A stretch of 14,368 nucleotides of DNA, taken from assembly GCA_030594935.1 (NCBI GenBank), contig JAUVEE010000014.1:1-14368 (forward strand). Reading direction: 5' to 3'. Source of the DNA: a bacterium. Lineage in GTDB: Bacteria > Patescibacteriota > Minisyncoccia > Minisyncoccales > JAGLPU01. Every line of letters starts with the position of its first letter. Positions within the stretch are counted from its first letter, which is position 1. This document shows positions 7,142 through 13,701 of the stretch, piece after piece. The notes under the pieces were generated by a model, which was not told where the DNA came from, made no database searches, and was given only the letters and a program-made list of their open reading frames with translations. The translations under genes were made by a program, and so were the position numbers.

Positions 7142-7170
7142 AACCTAAAAGGTTGCTTTTATTTTATTTT
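7142..7170 (+). terminator. Weak terminator candidate after the frr operon
   Basis: AACCT (7142-7146) and AGGTT (7150-7154) form a five-pair stem with a 3-base loop, followed by a T-rich tract to 7170. The stem is short and A+T rich, and its right arm overlaps the -35 box of the tRNA promoter, so it may be inefficient. Confidence 0.35.
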
Positions 7171-7181
7171 TAGATTAGAAT
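7153..7181 (+). promoter_or_regulatory. Promoter of the initiator-type tRNA
   Basis: TTGCTT (7153-7158), a spacer of exactly 17 bases, and TAGAAT (7176-7181, five of six bases matching the -10 consensus). Transcription is expected 6-8 bases after the -10 box, at 7187-7189, which is base 1 of the tRNA. It may also serve the ORF at 7273, only 14 bases past the tRNA. Confidence 0.5.
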
Positions 7182-7187
7182 AATCAC

Positions 7188-7258
7188 AGCGCCGTGGAGG
7201 AGTAGTACCTCGTGGGTCTCATAAGCCCAAGGCCCTCGTGCAATTCGGGGCGGCGCAA
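7188..7258 (+). tRNA. Initiator-type tRNA-fMet (anticodon CAT)
   Basis: The cloverleaf is: acceptor GCGCCG/CGGCGC with A1-A72 unpaired; D stem GAGG/CCTC with a 7-base loop; anticodon stem TGGGT/GCCCA around CTCATAA, anticodon CAT at 7220-7222; T stem CCTCG/CGGGG. The unpaired 1-72 position, TG at 8-9, the GGG run in the anticodon stem and the GTGGAG start resemble bacterial initiator tRNA, where 1-72 is normally C-A. Deviations: pair 31-39 is T-G rather than G-C, the D loop is AGTAGTA (A at 18 instead of G), and the T loop is TGCAATT (G at 55 instead of T). No CCA is encoded (ACAA follows). It could be the working initiator of a reduced genome or a decayed copy; the intact stems favour function. 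Confidence 0.75.
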
Positions 7259-7272
7259 CAAGTTAATTTTTA

Positions 7273-7950
7273 ATGGCAAAATCTAAAGAAAAAATTCAAG
7301 CGATAAATTTGCGGCGAGAAGGGGAGAGCATTAAGGATATAGCTAAAAAATTAAAGGTTTCTAAAAGCAGCACAAGTGATTGGTGTCGTCATATAAAATT
7401 GACTCAAAAACAGATTACCGACCTAGAAAAGAAAACAGAAAATAAGAGATATAGGGGCGCATTAAAGGGAGCAAGAATACAATTAGAGAGAAGACTGGCA
7501 GAAGTTAAACAATTAAAAAAAGAGGGTTCAGAAATTATAAAATCAATATCAAAACGAGACTTATTATTAATAGGAGCTGGATTATATTGGGGAGAAGGAA
7601 CTAAACAGAGAAAAACAAGAATCACCAACTCTGATCCAAAAATAATAAAGTTTACGATAAAGTGGTTTAAAGATATATGGAAAATACCGATAGAACAATT
7701 AACAGTCCAAGTCCTCATAAATGAGATTCATCAAAAAAGAATTTTTTGTGTAGAAGAGTATTGGTCAAAAATTACAAAAATACCAAAAGAACAATTTACT
7801 AAAACCACCTTAATCAAGAGTAAAAATAAAAAGATTTATAAAAATTTTAACGACCATTACGGAACCTTTGTCATTACTGTTAGGAGAGGCGGAAATTTAC
7901 AACATAAGATAAGTGGTTTACTCGATTCAATTGCTGAAAAATCAGAATAA
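7273..7950 (+). CDS. HTH protein with LAGLIDADG-like domain, possible homing endonuclease
   Basis: The 225-residue basic protein starts with a helix-turn-helix at about 15-41 (EGESIKDIAKKLKVSKSSTSDW), like those of resolvases and transposases. A basic, probably coiled segment follows at 58-95. Next comes LLLIGAGLYWGEGTK at 97-111 followed by ITNSDPKIIKF, resembling one LAGLIDADG helix with an acidic residue (Glu108) and the strand after it. One such motif implies action as a dimer. The C-terminus (about 160-225) has no motif I know. Two sampled 60-base rows of the gene have 30-32% G+C, against 38% or more in rows sampled from neighbouring genes, and the gene sits between two tRNA genes, a common place for mobile DNA. 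No intron halves or terminal repeats are visible. A transcription regulator is an alternative; the endonuclease role is inference. Confidence 0.65.
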   Translation: MAKSKEKIQAINLRREGESIKDIAKKLKVSKSSTSDWCRHIKLTQKQITDLEKKTENKRYRGALKGARIQLERRLAEVKQLKKEGSEIIKSISKRDLLLIGAGLYWGEGTKQRKTRITNSDPKIIKFTIKWFKDIWKIPIEQLTVQVLINEIHQKRIFCVEEYWSKITKIPKEQFTKTTLIKSKNKKIYKNFNDHYGTFVITVRRGGNLQHKISGLLDSIAEKSE

Positions 7951-7955
7951 AATTT

Positions 7956-7964
7956 TGATATAAC
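7956..7964 (+). promoter_or_regulatory. Extended -10 promoter of the tRNA-Met/tRNA-Asp pair
   Basis: TG at 7956-7957, one base, then TATAAC (7959-7964). No good -35 is seen at 16-18 bases; the best is a weak TGAAAA (7935-7940) 18 bases away. The -10 lies within the ten bases after the stop codon of the HTH gene. Predicted +1 is 7971, base 1 of the tRNA. Confidence 0.45.
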
Positions 7965-7970
7965 AATCTA

Positions 7971-8043
7971 GTCAGTGTAGCTCAATGGTTAGAGCAATTG
8001 CATCATAAGCAAGAGGTTGCAGGTTCAAATCCTGCCACTGGCA
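7971..8043 (+). tRNA. tRNA with anticodon CAT: elongator Met, or Ile2
   Basis: A full 73-base cloverleaf: acceptor GTCAGTG/CACTGGC (one T-G wobble), D stem GCTC/GAGC with loop AATGGTTA, anticodon stem ATTGC/GCAAG (27-43 mismatched) with loop ATCATAA, variable AGGTT, T arm GCAGG TTCAAAT CCTGC, A73. CCA is not encoded. Base 1 pairs with base 72, so it is not an initiator. Met and lysidine-modified Ile2 cannot be separated by eye. tRNA-Asp follows after five bases. Confidence 0.93.
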
Positions 8044-8048
8044 TTCAT

Positions 8049-8123
8049 GCAGCGGTAGCTTAGCTGGCTCAAAGCGCCTCCCTGTCACGGAGGAGATCGT
8101 GGGTTCAAATCCCATTCGCTGCG
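8049..8123 (+). tRNA. tRNA-Asp (anticodon GTC)
   Basis: A 75-base cloverleaf: acceptor GCAGCGG/TCGCTGC, D stem GCTT/AAGC with a 10-base loop, anticodon stem CCTCC/GGAGG with loop CTGTCAC (anticodon GTC), variable AGATC, T arm GTGGG TTCAAAT CCCAT, and discriminator G73, an identity base for Asp. CCA is not encoded. It is cotranscribed with the preceding tRNA and ends seven bases before the terminator. Confidence 0.96.
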
Positions 8124-8129
8124 CAGAAT

Positions 8130-8161
8130 AAAAACTAGCGTTTCTTTGGACGCTAGTTTTT
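8130..8161 (+). terminator. Strong intrinsic terminator after the tRNA genes
   Basis: AAAAACTAGCGT (8130-8141) and ACGCTAGTTTTT (8150-8161) are perfect complements around the loop TTCTTTGG. The central eight pairs are followed by a T-run, and the A-run before the stem would make it work on the other strand too. Confidence 0.92.
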
Positions 8162-8167
8162 GCTATT

Positions 8168-8196
8168 TTGTCCTTCTATAAAAATTATGTTAAAAT
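8168..8196 (+). promoter_or_regulatory. Promoter of the transpeptidase-capA unit
   Basis: TTGTCC (8168-8173), a 17-base spacer, and an extended -10: TG (8188-8189), T, TAAAAT (8191-8196). Expected +1 is about 8203, only about five bases before the ATG at 8208, so the mRNA is nearly leaderless. Confidence 0.55.
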
Positions 8197-8207
8197 ATTG
8201 AATAAGC

Positions 8208-9587
8208 ATGAAAAAATTCAGTTTTATTTTTACTTTTTCTCTTTTTTTTGTTTTAGCCTGTTTTTATTTGGCTTCTTTTTTTATTCCCAGAACGGTTAGA
8301 ATTGAAACTATCCCTGACCTTTACGCCAGCTCCTGGGTTCCTGAAATTGAAGAGTCTGCTCCCCAGCCTGTTTATCTGAAAACCATTCCTGACTTAAGAA
8401 AAGATCTTATTCTGGCTAAAAAAGATTTTCTGGAAATAAACCTGGATCAAATGGAAGTAAGGGTATATCAAGAAGGAAGGGTCAGCAAGCAAGTTGAGAT
8501 ATACAAAAAGGGGGATGTTGACAGCTGGGGAGGAACCGCCGCCGGATTATATGAGGTAAGAGCGAAATACAGGACGGCTTGGTCCGGCGTTTCCGAAGTC
8601 TATATGCCCTACACTCTTCATTTTTACGGCAAATACTATCTCCACGGCCAATCCTACTATCCCGGCGGCGCCAAGCTTATTTCCTCGGTGTCAGGAGGCT
8701 GTATCAGGCTCTTGGACCAAGACGCCAAGGAAATATATGAATTGGTTGACAAGGGGACGGCTGTCTTGGTGATAGACAAAGAAAACAGCAAATACGAATA
8801 TCAGCCCGCAGAAGAGCTGCCAGAAGTTTCGTCCCAGAGCTGGCTGGCGGCTGATTTAGATTCAGGCTTTGTTTTTGGCGCTAAAAATCCCACCGAAGAA
8901 TATTCAATCGCTTCTCTGACCAAATTGATGACAGCCGTGGTAGTGGCGGAGAAAATAAGCTTGGACAAGTCCATTTATGTTTATAAAACAATGCTGGAAG
9001 CTTACGGCTCCACCGAAAAACTGGCGGCCGGACAAAGATACGGAATAGTGGAGATATTTTATCCTTTTTTAATTGAGTCCAGTAATGATGCCGGAGAAAT
9101 TTTAGCCGGCTATTTGGGCAGAGGAAACACTATCAGGCTGATGAATGAAAAAACAAAATCAATTCTAATGGAAAACACTAATTTCACCGATCCCACCGGT
9201 TTTGACAGAGACAACATTTCAACGAGCCAGGACCTTTTTCAATTAGCCAGATACATCTATAATAATCGCCCCCCTATTTTAGCAATCAGCAAAGGGGAGC
9301 CTGTTCCCAGTTTTGGCGCCAACCGGTTTGAAGATGAAGATCTATGGAACAAGAACATCTTTGCTTCCGACCCTAATTTTGTCGGCGGCAAAACCGGTTA
9401 TCTGCCGGTGATAAAAAACAATGGTTTGTTCATCTTTCGATTTTTAAACGAAGATCAAGAGGAAAGGAATATAGCAATTATCATTTTAAATTCGGAAAAC
9501 TGCAAAAGCGACACGCAGAAAATCTATCGCTGGCTGGGGGAGGAATACTTATTAGCTCCGGCAATTCCAATCAATGAACAAAAATAA
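8208..9587 (+). CDS. L,D-transpeptidase (YkuD) fused to D,D-carboxypeptidase (S11), membrane-anchored
   Basis: Residues 5-26 form a signal anchor, so the enzyme faces the peptidoglycan. Residues ~72-190 are a YkuD domain: catalytic His146 in LHG and Cys165 in SGGCIRL. The usual SHGC reads SGGC here, and the first His is kept. L,D-transpeptidases make 3-3 cross-links or attach proteins using tetrapeptide stems as donors. Residues ~210-450 are an S11 penicillin-binding-like domain with all three motifs: Ser236-X-X-Lys239 (SLTK), Ser291-Ser-Asn293 (SSN) and Lys395-Thr-Gly397 (KTG). S11 enzymes trim the terminal D-Ala of pentapeptides, producing tetrapeptides. One chain thus holds the donor-making and the cross-linking activities. 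capA overlaps its last 14 bases. The domain calls are firm; joint action is inferred. No separate gene boundary or stop lies between the domains. Confidence 0.93.
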   Translation: MKKFSFIFTFSLFFVLACFYLASFFIPRTVRIETIPDLYASSWVPEIEESAPQPVYLKTIPDLRKDLILAKKDFLEINLDQMEVRVYQEGRVSKQVEIYKKGDVDSWGGTAAGLYEVRAKYRTAWSGVSEVYMPYTLHFYGKYYLHGQSYYPGGAKLISSVSGGCIRLLDQDAKEIYELVDKGTAVLVIDKENSKYEYQPAEELPEVSSQSWLAADLDSGFVFGAKNPTEEYSIASLTKLMTAVVVAEKISLDKSIYVYKTMLEAYGSTEKLAAGQRYGIVEIFYPFLIESSNDAGEILAGYLGRGNTIRLMNEKTKSILMENTNFTDPTGFDRDNISTSQDLFQLARYIYNNRPPILAISKGEPVPSFGANRFEDEDLWNKNIFASDPNFVGGKTGYLPVIKNNGLFIFRFLNEDQEERNIAIIILNSENCKSDTQKIYRWLGEEYLLAPAIPINEQK

Positions 9588-10614
9588 TGTTCTCATAATC
9601 GGTTTATTGATAATAACAACAGCCCTTGTCTGGTATTTTGTCGTTTCCCGGGACAAAAGAATCACCGTTCACAACCCGGTCCAATCTTCTTTAATAGCTT
9701 CGGTAAAGAAGATCAACCCAAAAACAATTGTTTTCGTGGGCGATATAATGCTGGACAGGGGGGTGGAATACCTGATTAAAAAAAATGATGTTTTTTATCC
9801 TTTCAAAGAAATAAGTCCTTTTTTAAATAATTTTGACCTTGTTTTCGGCAACCTGGAGGGGCCGATAGTAAAAAAAACAAAAGCCTTTTCCGACGAAAGC
9901 CTAATGTTCTGTTTTAAAGAAGAGACCATCGAGGCTCTGATTTCAGCCAATTTCAGCGTTCTTTCCCTGGCGAATAACCATACTCTGAATATGGGAAAAG
10001 AAGGATTAAAGGAAACCAGGGAATTATTAAAGGAAAACAAGATAGAATTTGCCGGCGATCCTCTGGCCTGCACCCAGGATTTTATTCTGGAAAAAGATGA
10101 TCTGGTTTTCCTGGCTTTTGACCGCACGCTTCAGGGCTGTGAAGATGAAGAAGTTATCAGCACCATAGAATCAGTCCGGAAAGAAAACCCGGACAAATTC
10201 TTAGTAGTCAGCCTGCATTGGGGAGCGGAATATAAGCTAAAGAGCAGTGCCTCTTTGCAGCAGGAGCTGGCCCATAAAATAATTGATGCGAAAGCTGATT
10301 TAATAATCGGCGGACATCCTCACGTTGTCCAGGAAGTAGAAGAGTATAATAATAAGCTTATCTTTTATTCTTTGGGCAACTTTATCTTTGACCAGTATTT
10401 TTACACCAGCACCCAGCAAGGCTTGGCCATCGGCTTGGAAATCTATCCCGACGAATTGGTTTATAAGATATACCCCTTGCAGAGCCATTTGGCCCAGCCC
10501 GCTTTAATGAAAAAAGAAGACGGCCAAAAATTCCTGGAAGCATTAGCTGAAAGATCATCTGAGAACTTGTCTTCGGAGATAAAAACTGGTATAATAAGGA
10601 TGGAAAAACAATAG
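9574..10614 (+). CDS. CapA-family metallophosphatase-like envelope protein
   Basis: An N-terminal membrane anchor (residues 5-24) precedes a calcineurin-like CapA domain (about 50-300). Likely metal-binding motifs in order: GDIMLDR (Asp57), GNLEGP (Asn93, Glu95), NNH (134-136), LHWG (His215) and GGHPHVVQ (His248, His250). SLGNFIFDQ follows at 266-274. The family is named after the Bacillus poly-gamma-glutamate capsule protein, but capB, capC or capE are absent, so capsule synthesis should not be assumed. Many members are generic envelope proteins. The ATG at 9574 overlaps the transpeptidase gene by 14 bases in another frame, suggesting coupled translation and related work on the cell envelope. 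The 3' end of the gene contains the pheS promoter (10567-10595). Confidence 0.9.
   Translation: MNKNNVLIIGLLIITTALVWYFVVSRDKRITVHNPVQSSLIASVKKINPKTIVFVGDIMLDRGVEYLIKKNDVFYPFKEISPFLNNFDLVFGNLEGPIVKKTKAFSDESLMFCFKEETIEALISANFSVLSLANNHTLNMGKEGLKETRELLKENKIEFAGDPLACTQDFILEKDDLVFLAFDRTLQGCEDEEVISTIESVRKENPDKFLVVSLHWGAEYKLKSSASLQQELAHKIIDAKADLIIGGHPHVVQEVEEYNNKLIFYSLGNFIFDQYFYTSTQQGLAIGLEIYPDELVYKIYPLQSHLAQPALMKKEDGQKFLEALAERSSENLSSEIKTGIIRMEKQ
10567..10595 (+). promoter_or_regulatory. Promoter of pheS-pheT inside capA
   Basis: TTGTCT (10567-10572), a 17-base spacer, TG (10587-10588), G, then a perfect TATAAT (10590-10595). Expected start near 10602 gives a leader of about 32 bases. There is no room for a T-box or leader-peptide attenuator, so feedback by Phe-tRNA through those routes is not supported. 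Confidence 0.7.
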
Positions 10615-10633
10615 TTTTTATTTCATTTATAAT

Positions 10634-11656
10634 ATGCTAAAAGACCTTAAAGAGCTGAAAAACAAAGCTCAAGAAGAAGTAAAACAAGCAAATACTTTAA
10701 GGGAATTGGAAAGAATATCCAAGGAATATCTGGGTAAAAAAGGAGAACTTACCCAGATTTTGCATTCCTTAAAAGACTTGCCCAAAACAAGCAGGGCGGA
10801 AGTGGGCAAGGAAACAAACGAAATCAGAGAATTCTTAAAAGCGGAAATTGATAAAAAAGTGTCCGGGCTGGAGGAAACCGACAAAAAGGAGGAAGAAAAA
10901 AAGGAATGGATTGATATCAGCACTCCGGCGCCGAAGCCGAATTTAGGACATTTGCATCCTTTGACTATCCTGAAAAGAAAAATTGAAGAGATCTTCAACA
11001 ATATGGGCTTTGCCACGATTGAAGGCCCGGAAGTTGAAAATGAATGGTATAATTTTGATGCTCTGAATATTCCCAAAAACCATCCGGCCAGAGATGCTTG
11101 GGACACTTTATGGCTCAAGGACGATGATCTGCTGTTGCGCACCCATACCTCTCCGGTGCAAATCCGCTACATGGAAAAGCACCAGCCTCCTCTGCGGATC
11201 ATTGTTCCGGGCAAGACTTTTCGGCGCGATGCCACTGACGCATCCCATGACGTTCAATTTTTCCAAATAGAGGGATTAATGATTGACAAGGAAGTTTCGG
11301 CGGCCAATTTCAAAGCCGTGATCCAGGAATTTTTCCGCCAATTCTTTGCCAAACCGATCAAAGTCCGGCTTCGTCCCGGTTTCTTTCCTTTTGTTGAACC
11401 AGGCTTTGAAATAGACATGAGCTGTCTGGTCTGCGGAGGCAAAGGCTGCAGCACCTGCCAAAAAACTGGCTGGATAGAAATGATGGGAGCGGGAATGGTT
11501 CATCCTAATGTATTAAAAGCGGCCGGCTTAAATCCAAAACATTGGCAGGGATTCGCTTTTGGCATGGGAATGGACAGGCTGGTGATGATGAAATACAAAA
11601 TTAATGACATTCGCTTGTTTAACAGCGGAGATTTAAGATTTTTAAAACAGTTCTAA
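10634..11656 (+). CDS. pheS: Phenylalanyl-tRNA synthetase alpha subunit
   Basis: The catalytic alpha subunit of the alpha2-beta2 enzyme that charges tRNA-Phe. An N-terminal coiled coil (about 1-90) that binds tRNA-Phe is followed by the class II core. Visible parts are the start of the core (LGHLHPLTILKRKIEEIF), THTSPVQIRYM, motif 2 (GKTFRRDATDASHDVQFFQ, 193-211) and motif 3 (GFAFGMGMDRLVMMKY, 306-321). Residues 264-275 form Cys-X2-Cys-X4-Cys-X2-Cys, a zinc-ribbon-like insertion seen in some bacterial PheS and absent from the Escherichia coli enzyme. Length 340 is normal. pheT starts after three bases. Confidence 0.97.
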   Translation: MLKDLKELKNKAQEEVKQANTLRELERISKEYLGKKGELTQILHSLKDLPKTSRAEVGKETNEIREFLKAEIDKKVSGLEETDKKEEEKKEWIDISTPAPKPNLGHLHPLTILKRKIEEIFNNMGFATIEGPEVENEWYNFDALNIPKNHPARDAWDTLWLKDDDLLLRTHTSPVQIRYMEKHQPPLRIIVPGKTFRRDATDASHDVQFFQIEGLMIDKEVSAANFKAVIQEFFRQFFAKPIKVRLRPGFFPFVEPGFEIDMSCLVCGGKGCSTCQKTGWIEMMGAGMVHPNVLKAAGLNPKHWQGFAFGMGMDRLVMMKYKINDIRLFNSGDLRFLKQF

Positions 11657-11659
11657 TCT

Positions 11660-13690
11660 ATGATCTTTTCCTATAACCTTCTGCAATCTTTTTTCAAGAA
11701 AAAACTGCCCAAGCCGGACAAGCTGGCGGAGCTTTTGATAGCGCACAGTTTTGAGGTGGAAAAAATAGCCAAAACAGACAACGATTGGATGATGGATATT
11801 GATGTTCTTTCCAATAGAGCCGCTGACTGCTTTTCCCATTTGGGAATGGCGCGGGAATGCGCCGCCATCACCGGACTTAAACTGATAATCAAGAAATATG
11901 ATCTGATAGAAGACAAGAAGATGAAAATCAACGATCTTCTTTCTTTGGAAGTGAAAGACAAGGAAGCTTGCCCCCGCTACACGGCCCAAATTATCAATAA
12001 GATCAAAGTCGGTTCTTCCCCCAAGTGGCTCCAGCAGATACTGGAAACTTGCGGCTTAAAACCGATCAATAATATCGTGGACGCGGCCAATTACGTAATG
12101 CTGGAAACGGGCCAGCCTTTGCATGCTTTTGATTTTGACAAAATACAATCAATTGTTGTCCGCCGGGCAGCCAAAGGGGAAAAAATCGTTTCTTTGGATA
12201 ATGAAAAATACGATTTGAACGAAAACATTTTAATTATCGCTGATGGAAAATATCCTTTGGCCATCGCCGGAATCAAAGGAGGAAAAAGAGCGGAAATCAG
12301 CGAAACAACCAGGAATATAATCTTGGAAGCGGCTAATTTTGATTATCAAGCCATTAGAACGGCTTCCCGCCGGCTGAAGCTGAAAACTGACGCTTCATTG
12401 CGTTTTGAGCACGGCCTGGACCCGAACTTGGCCGGTTTTGCTTTGCAAAGATTGGCCGGACTGATCCAGGAGACGGCCAAGGGCAAGGCAGTCAAAAACA
12501 CAGCTGATATTTATCCGCAAAAAATTCTGCCGAAAAAAATTAAACTGGATTTAAACTATGTCCAGAAACTGCTGGGAATTGACATTACGGTAAAAGAAAT
12601 AATCGCAATTCTAAAATCTTTGGAATTTAAAATAATTACTCAAAATCAGAACAAGGAATTAATGGTGGAAATCCCTACTTTCCGTTTGGATATAAACATT
12701 GCCGAAGACTTGATAGAAGAAGTGGGCCGGCTTTACGGCTATGAAAACATTAAAGCTGTTTTTCCCACCACTGCTTTAATACCTCCGCACAGAAACGAAG
12801 AGCTTTTTTGGGAAAACAATATCAAGGATATCTTAAAAGGAATCGGCTTTTGCGAATCATATAATTATTCTTTTATTTCCGCTGAACAGGTTAAGGCTTT
12901 CAGCTTTGAGCAGGCCAGGCTGCCGGAAATAAAGAATCCGGCCAGTGTTGAACAAAAATATCTAAGGCCCGGCCTAATTCCCAACTTATTGAAAAATGTG
13001 GAAAAAAATCTGGATTATTTCGATGAGATCAAAATATTTGAACTGGGAAAAATCTTTTCCCGGACTGCCGGCTCTGTCAGAGAAAAGAAAATGCTCACAA
13101 CTGTTATTGCTCAAAAAAGAAGCAAGACTGAACAATTTCATCAATTAAAAGGAATAGCTGATTTATTATTGAACAGGCTGGGAATCGCCGATGTCTGGTA
13201 TAATGAATACCAGCCAAGTTCAAAAGACATCTGGCACAGCAAAAAATGCGCTGAAATCAAAATAGGAGATAAAAAAATAGGCTTTTTAGGGGAAATATCT
13301 CCTCAGTTTTTGTCTGTTTTAAAAATAAAGGCCAAAGCGGCTGTTGTTAATTTTGATTTCCATTTATTGAAAGAAATAGCTTTGGAAGAATGCGATTACC
13401 GGCCGATCTCCCGCTTCCCGGCCACGATAAGGGACATCGCTGTTTTAGTCCCCAAAACAATCAAAATTATTGATGTTTTAAATAAAATAAACATTGGCGG
13501 AGGAAAACTGGTTCGCGACGTGGATGTTTTTGATATTTACGAAGGAATATCAGAAACAAAAAAGAACCTGGCTTTTCATATTATCTATCAGGCTGATGAC
13601 CGGACATTAACAGCCAAAGAAGTGGACAAAATTCAAAATAATATTATAACGACATTAGAAAAAACCCCGGAGTGGGAAGTACGAAAATAA
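11660..13690 (+). CDS. pheT: Phenylalanyl-tRNA synthetase beta subunit, short form
   Basis: The beta subunit completes the enzyme and carries editing and tRNA-binding domains. The product is 676 residues; most bacterial PheT are near 800. After the N-terminal B1 start (residues 1-36) the chain goes directly into MDIDVLSNRAADCFSHLGMARE (45-66). The EMAP/OB-fold tRNA-binding domain B2, normally inserted at this point, is therefore missing. The B3/B4 editing region follows (about 85-290; note NNIVDAANYVMLETGQPLHAFD), then B5 (about 295-370), the catalytic-like core, and a C-terminal ferredoxin-fold anticodon-binding domain (about 580-676, from RFPATIRDIAVLV). The loss is internal and clean, with no frameshift, so it is a natural short form rather than damage. 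Confidence 0.96.
   Translation: MIFSYNLLQSFFKKKLPKPDKLAELLIAHSFEVEKIAKTDNDWMMDIDVLSNRAADCFSHLGMARECAAITGLKLIIKKYDLIEDKKMKINDLLSLEVKDKEACPRYTAQIINKIKVGSSPKWLQQILETCGLKPINNIVDAANYVMLETGQPLHAFDFDKIQSIVVRRAAKGEKIVSLDNEKYDLNENILIIADGKYPLAIAGIKGGKRAEISETTRNIILEAANFDYQAIRTASRRLKLKTDASLRFEHGLDPNLAGFALQRLAGLIQETAKGKAVKNTADIYPQKILPKKIKLDLNYVQKLLGIDITVKEIIAILKSLEFKIITQNQNKELMVEIPTFRLDINIAEDLIEEVGRLYGYENIKAVFPTTALIPPHRNEELFWENNIKDILKGIGFCESYNYSFISAEQVKAFSFEQARLPEIKNPASVEQKYLRPGLIPNLLKNVEKNLDYFDEIKIFELGKIFSRTAGSVREKKMLTTVIAQKRSKTEQFHQLKGIADLLLNRLGIADVWYNEYQPSSKDIWHSKKCAEIKIGDKKIGFLGEISPQFLSVLKIKAKAAVVNFDFHLLKEIALEECDYRPISRFPATIRDIAVLVPKTIKIIDVLNKINIGGGKLVRDVDVFDIYEGISETKKNLAFHIIYQADDRTLTAKEVDKIQNNIITTLEKTPEWEVRK
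13623..13650 (+). promoter_or_regulatory. Possible gyrB promoter at the end of pheT
   Basis: TGGACA (13623-13628, five of six -35 bases), a 16-base spacer, TATAAC (13645-13650), about 45 bases before the predicted translation start can be reached. It lies in coding sequence and the region is A+T rich, so chance is possible; gyrB could instead be read through from pheT. Confidence 0.3.
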
Positions 13691-13701
13691 CAAACAAAAT
13701 T

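Noticed and set aside
7259..7970. Group I intron or split tRNA around the HTH ORF
   Set aside because: Both flanking tRNAs are complete on their own, and no intron core or split halves are seen.
10602..10633. T-box or attenuator before pheS
   Set aside because: The leader is only about 32 bases and holds no stem or Phe-rich leader peptide.
11276..11503. Minus-strand ORFs over pheS and elsewhere (for example 2841-3269, 5875-6189)
   Set aside because: All lie inside strongly identified + strand genes, show no family features and have no promoter.
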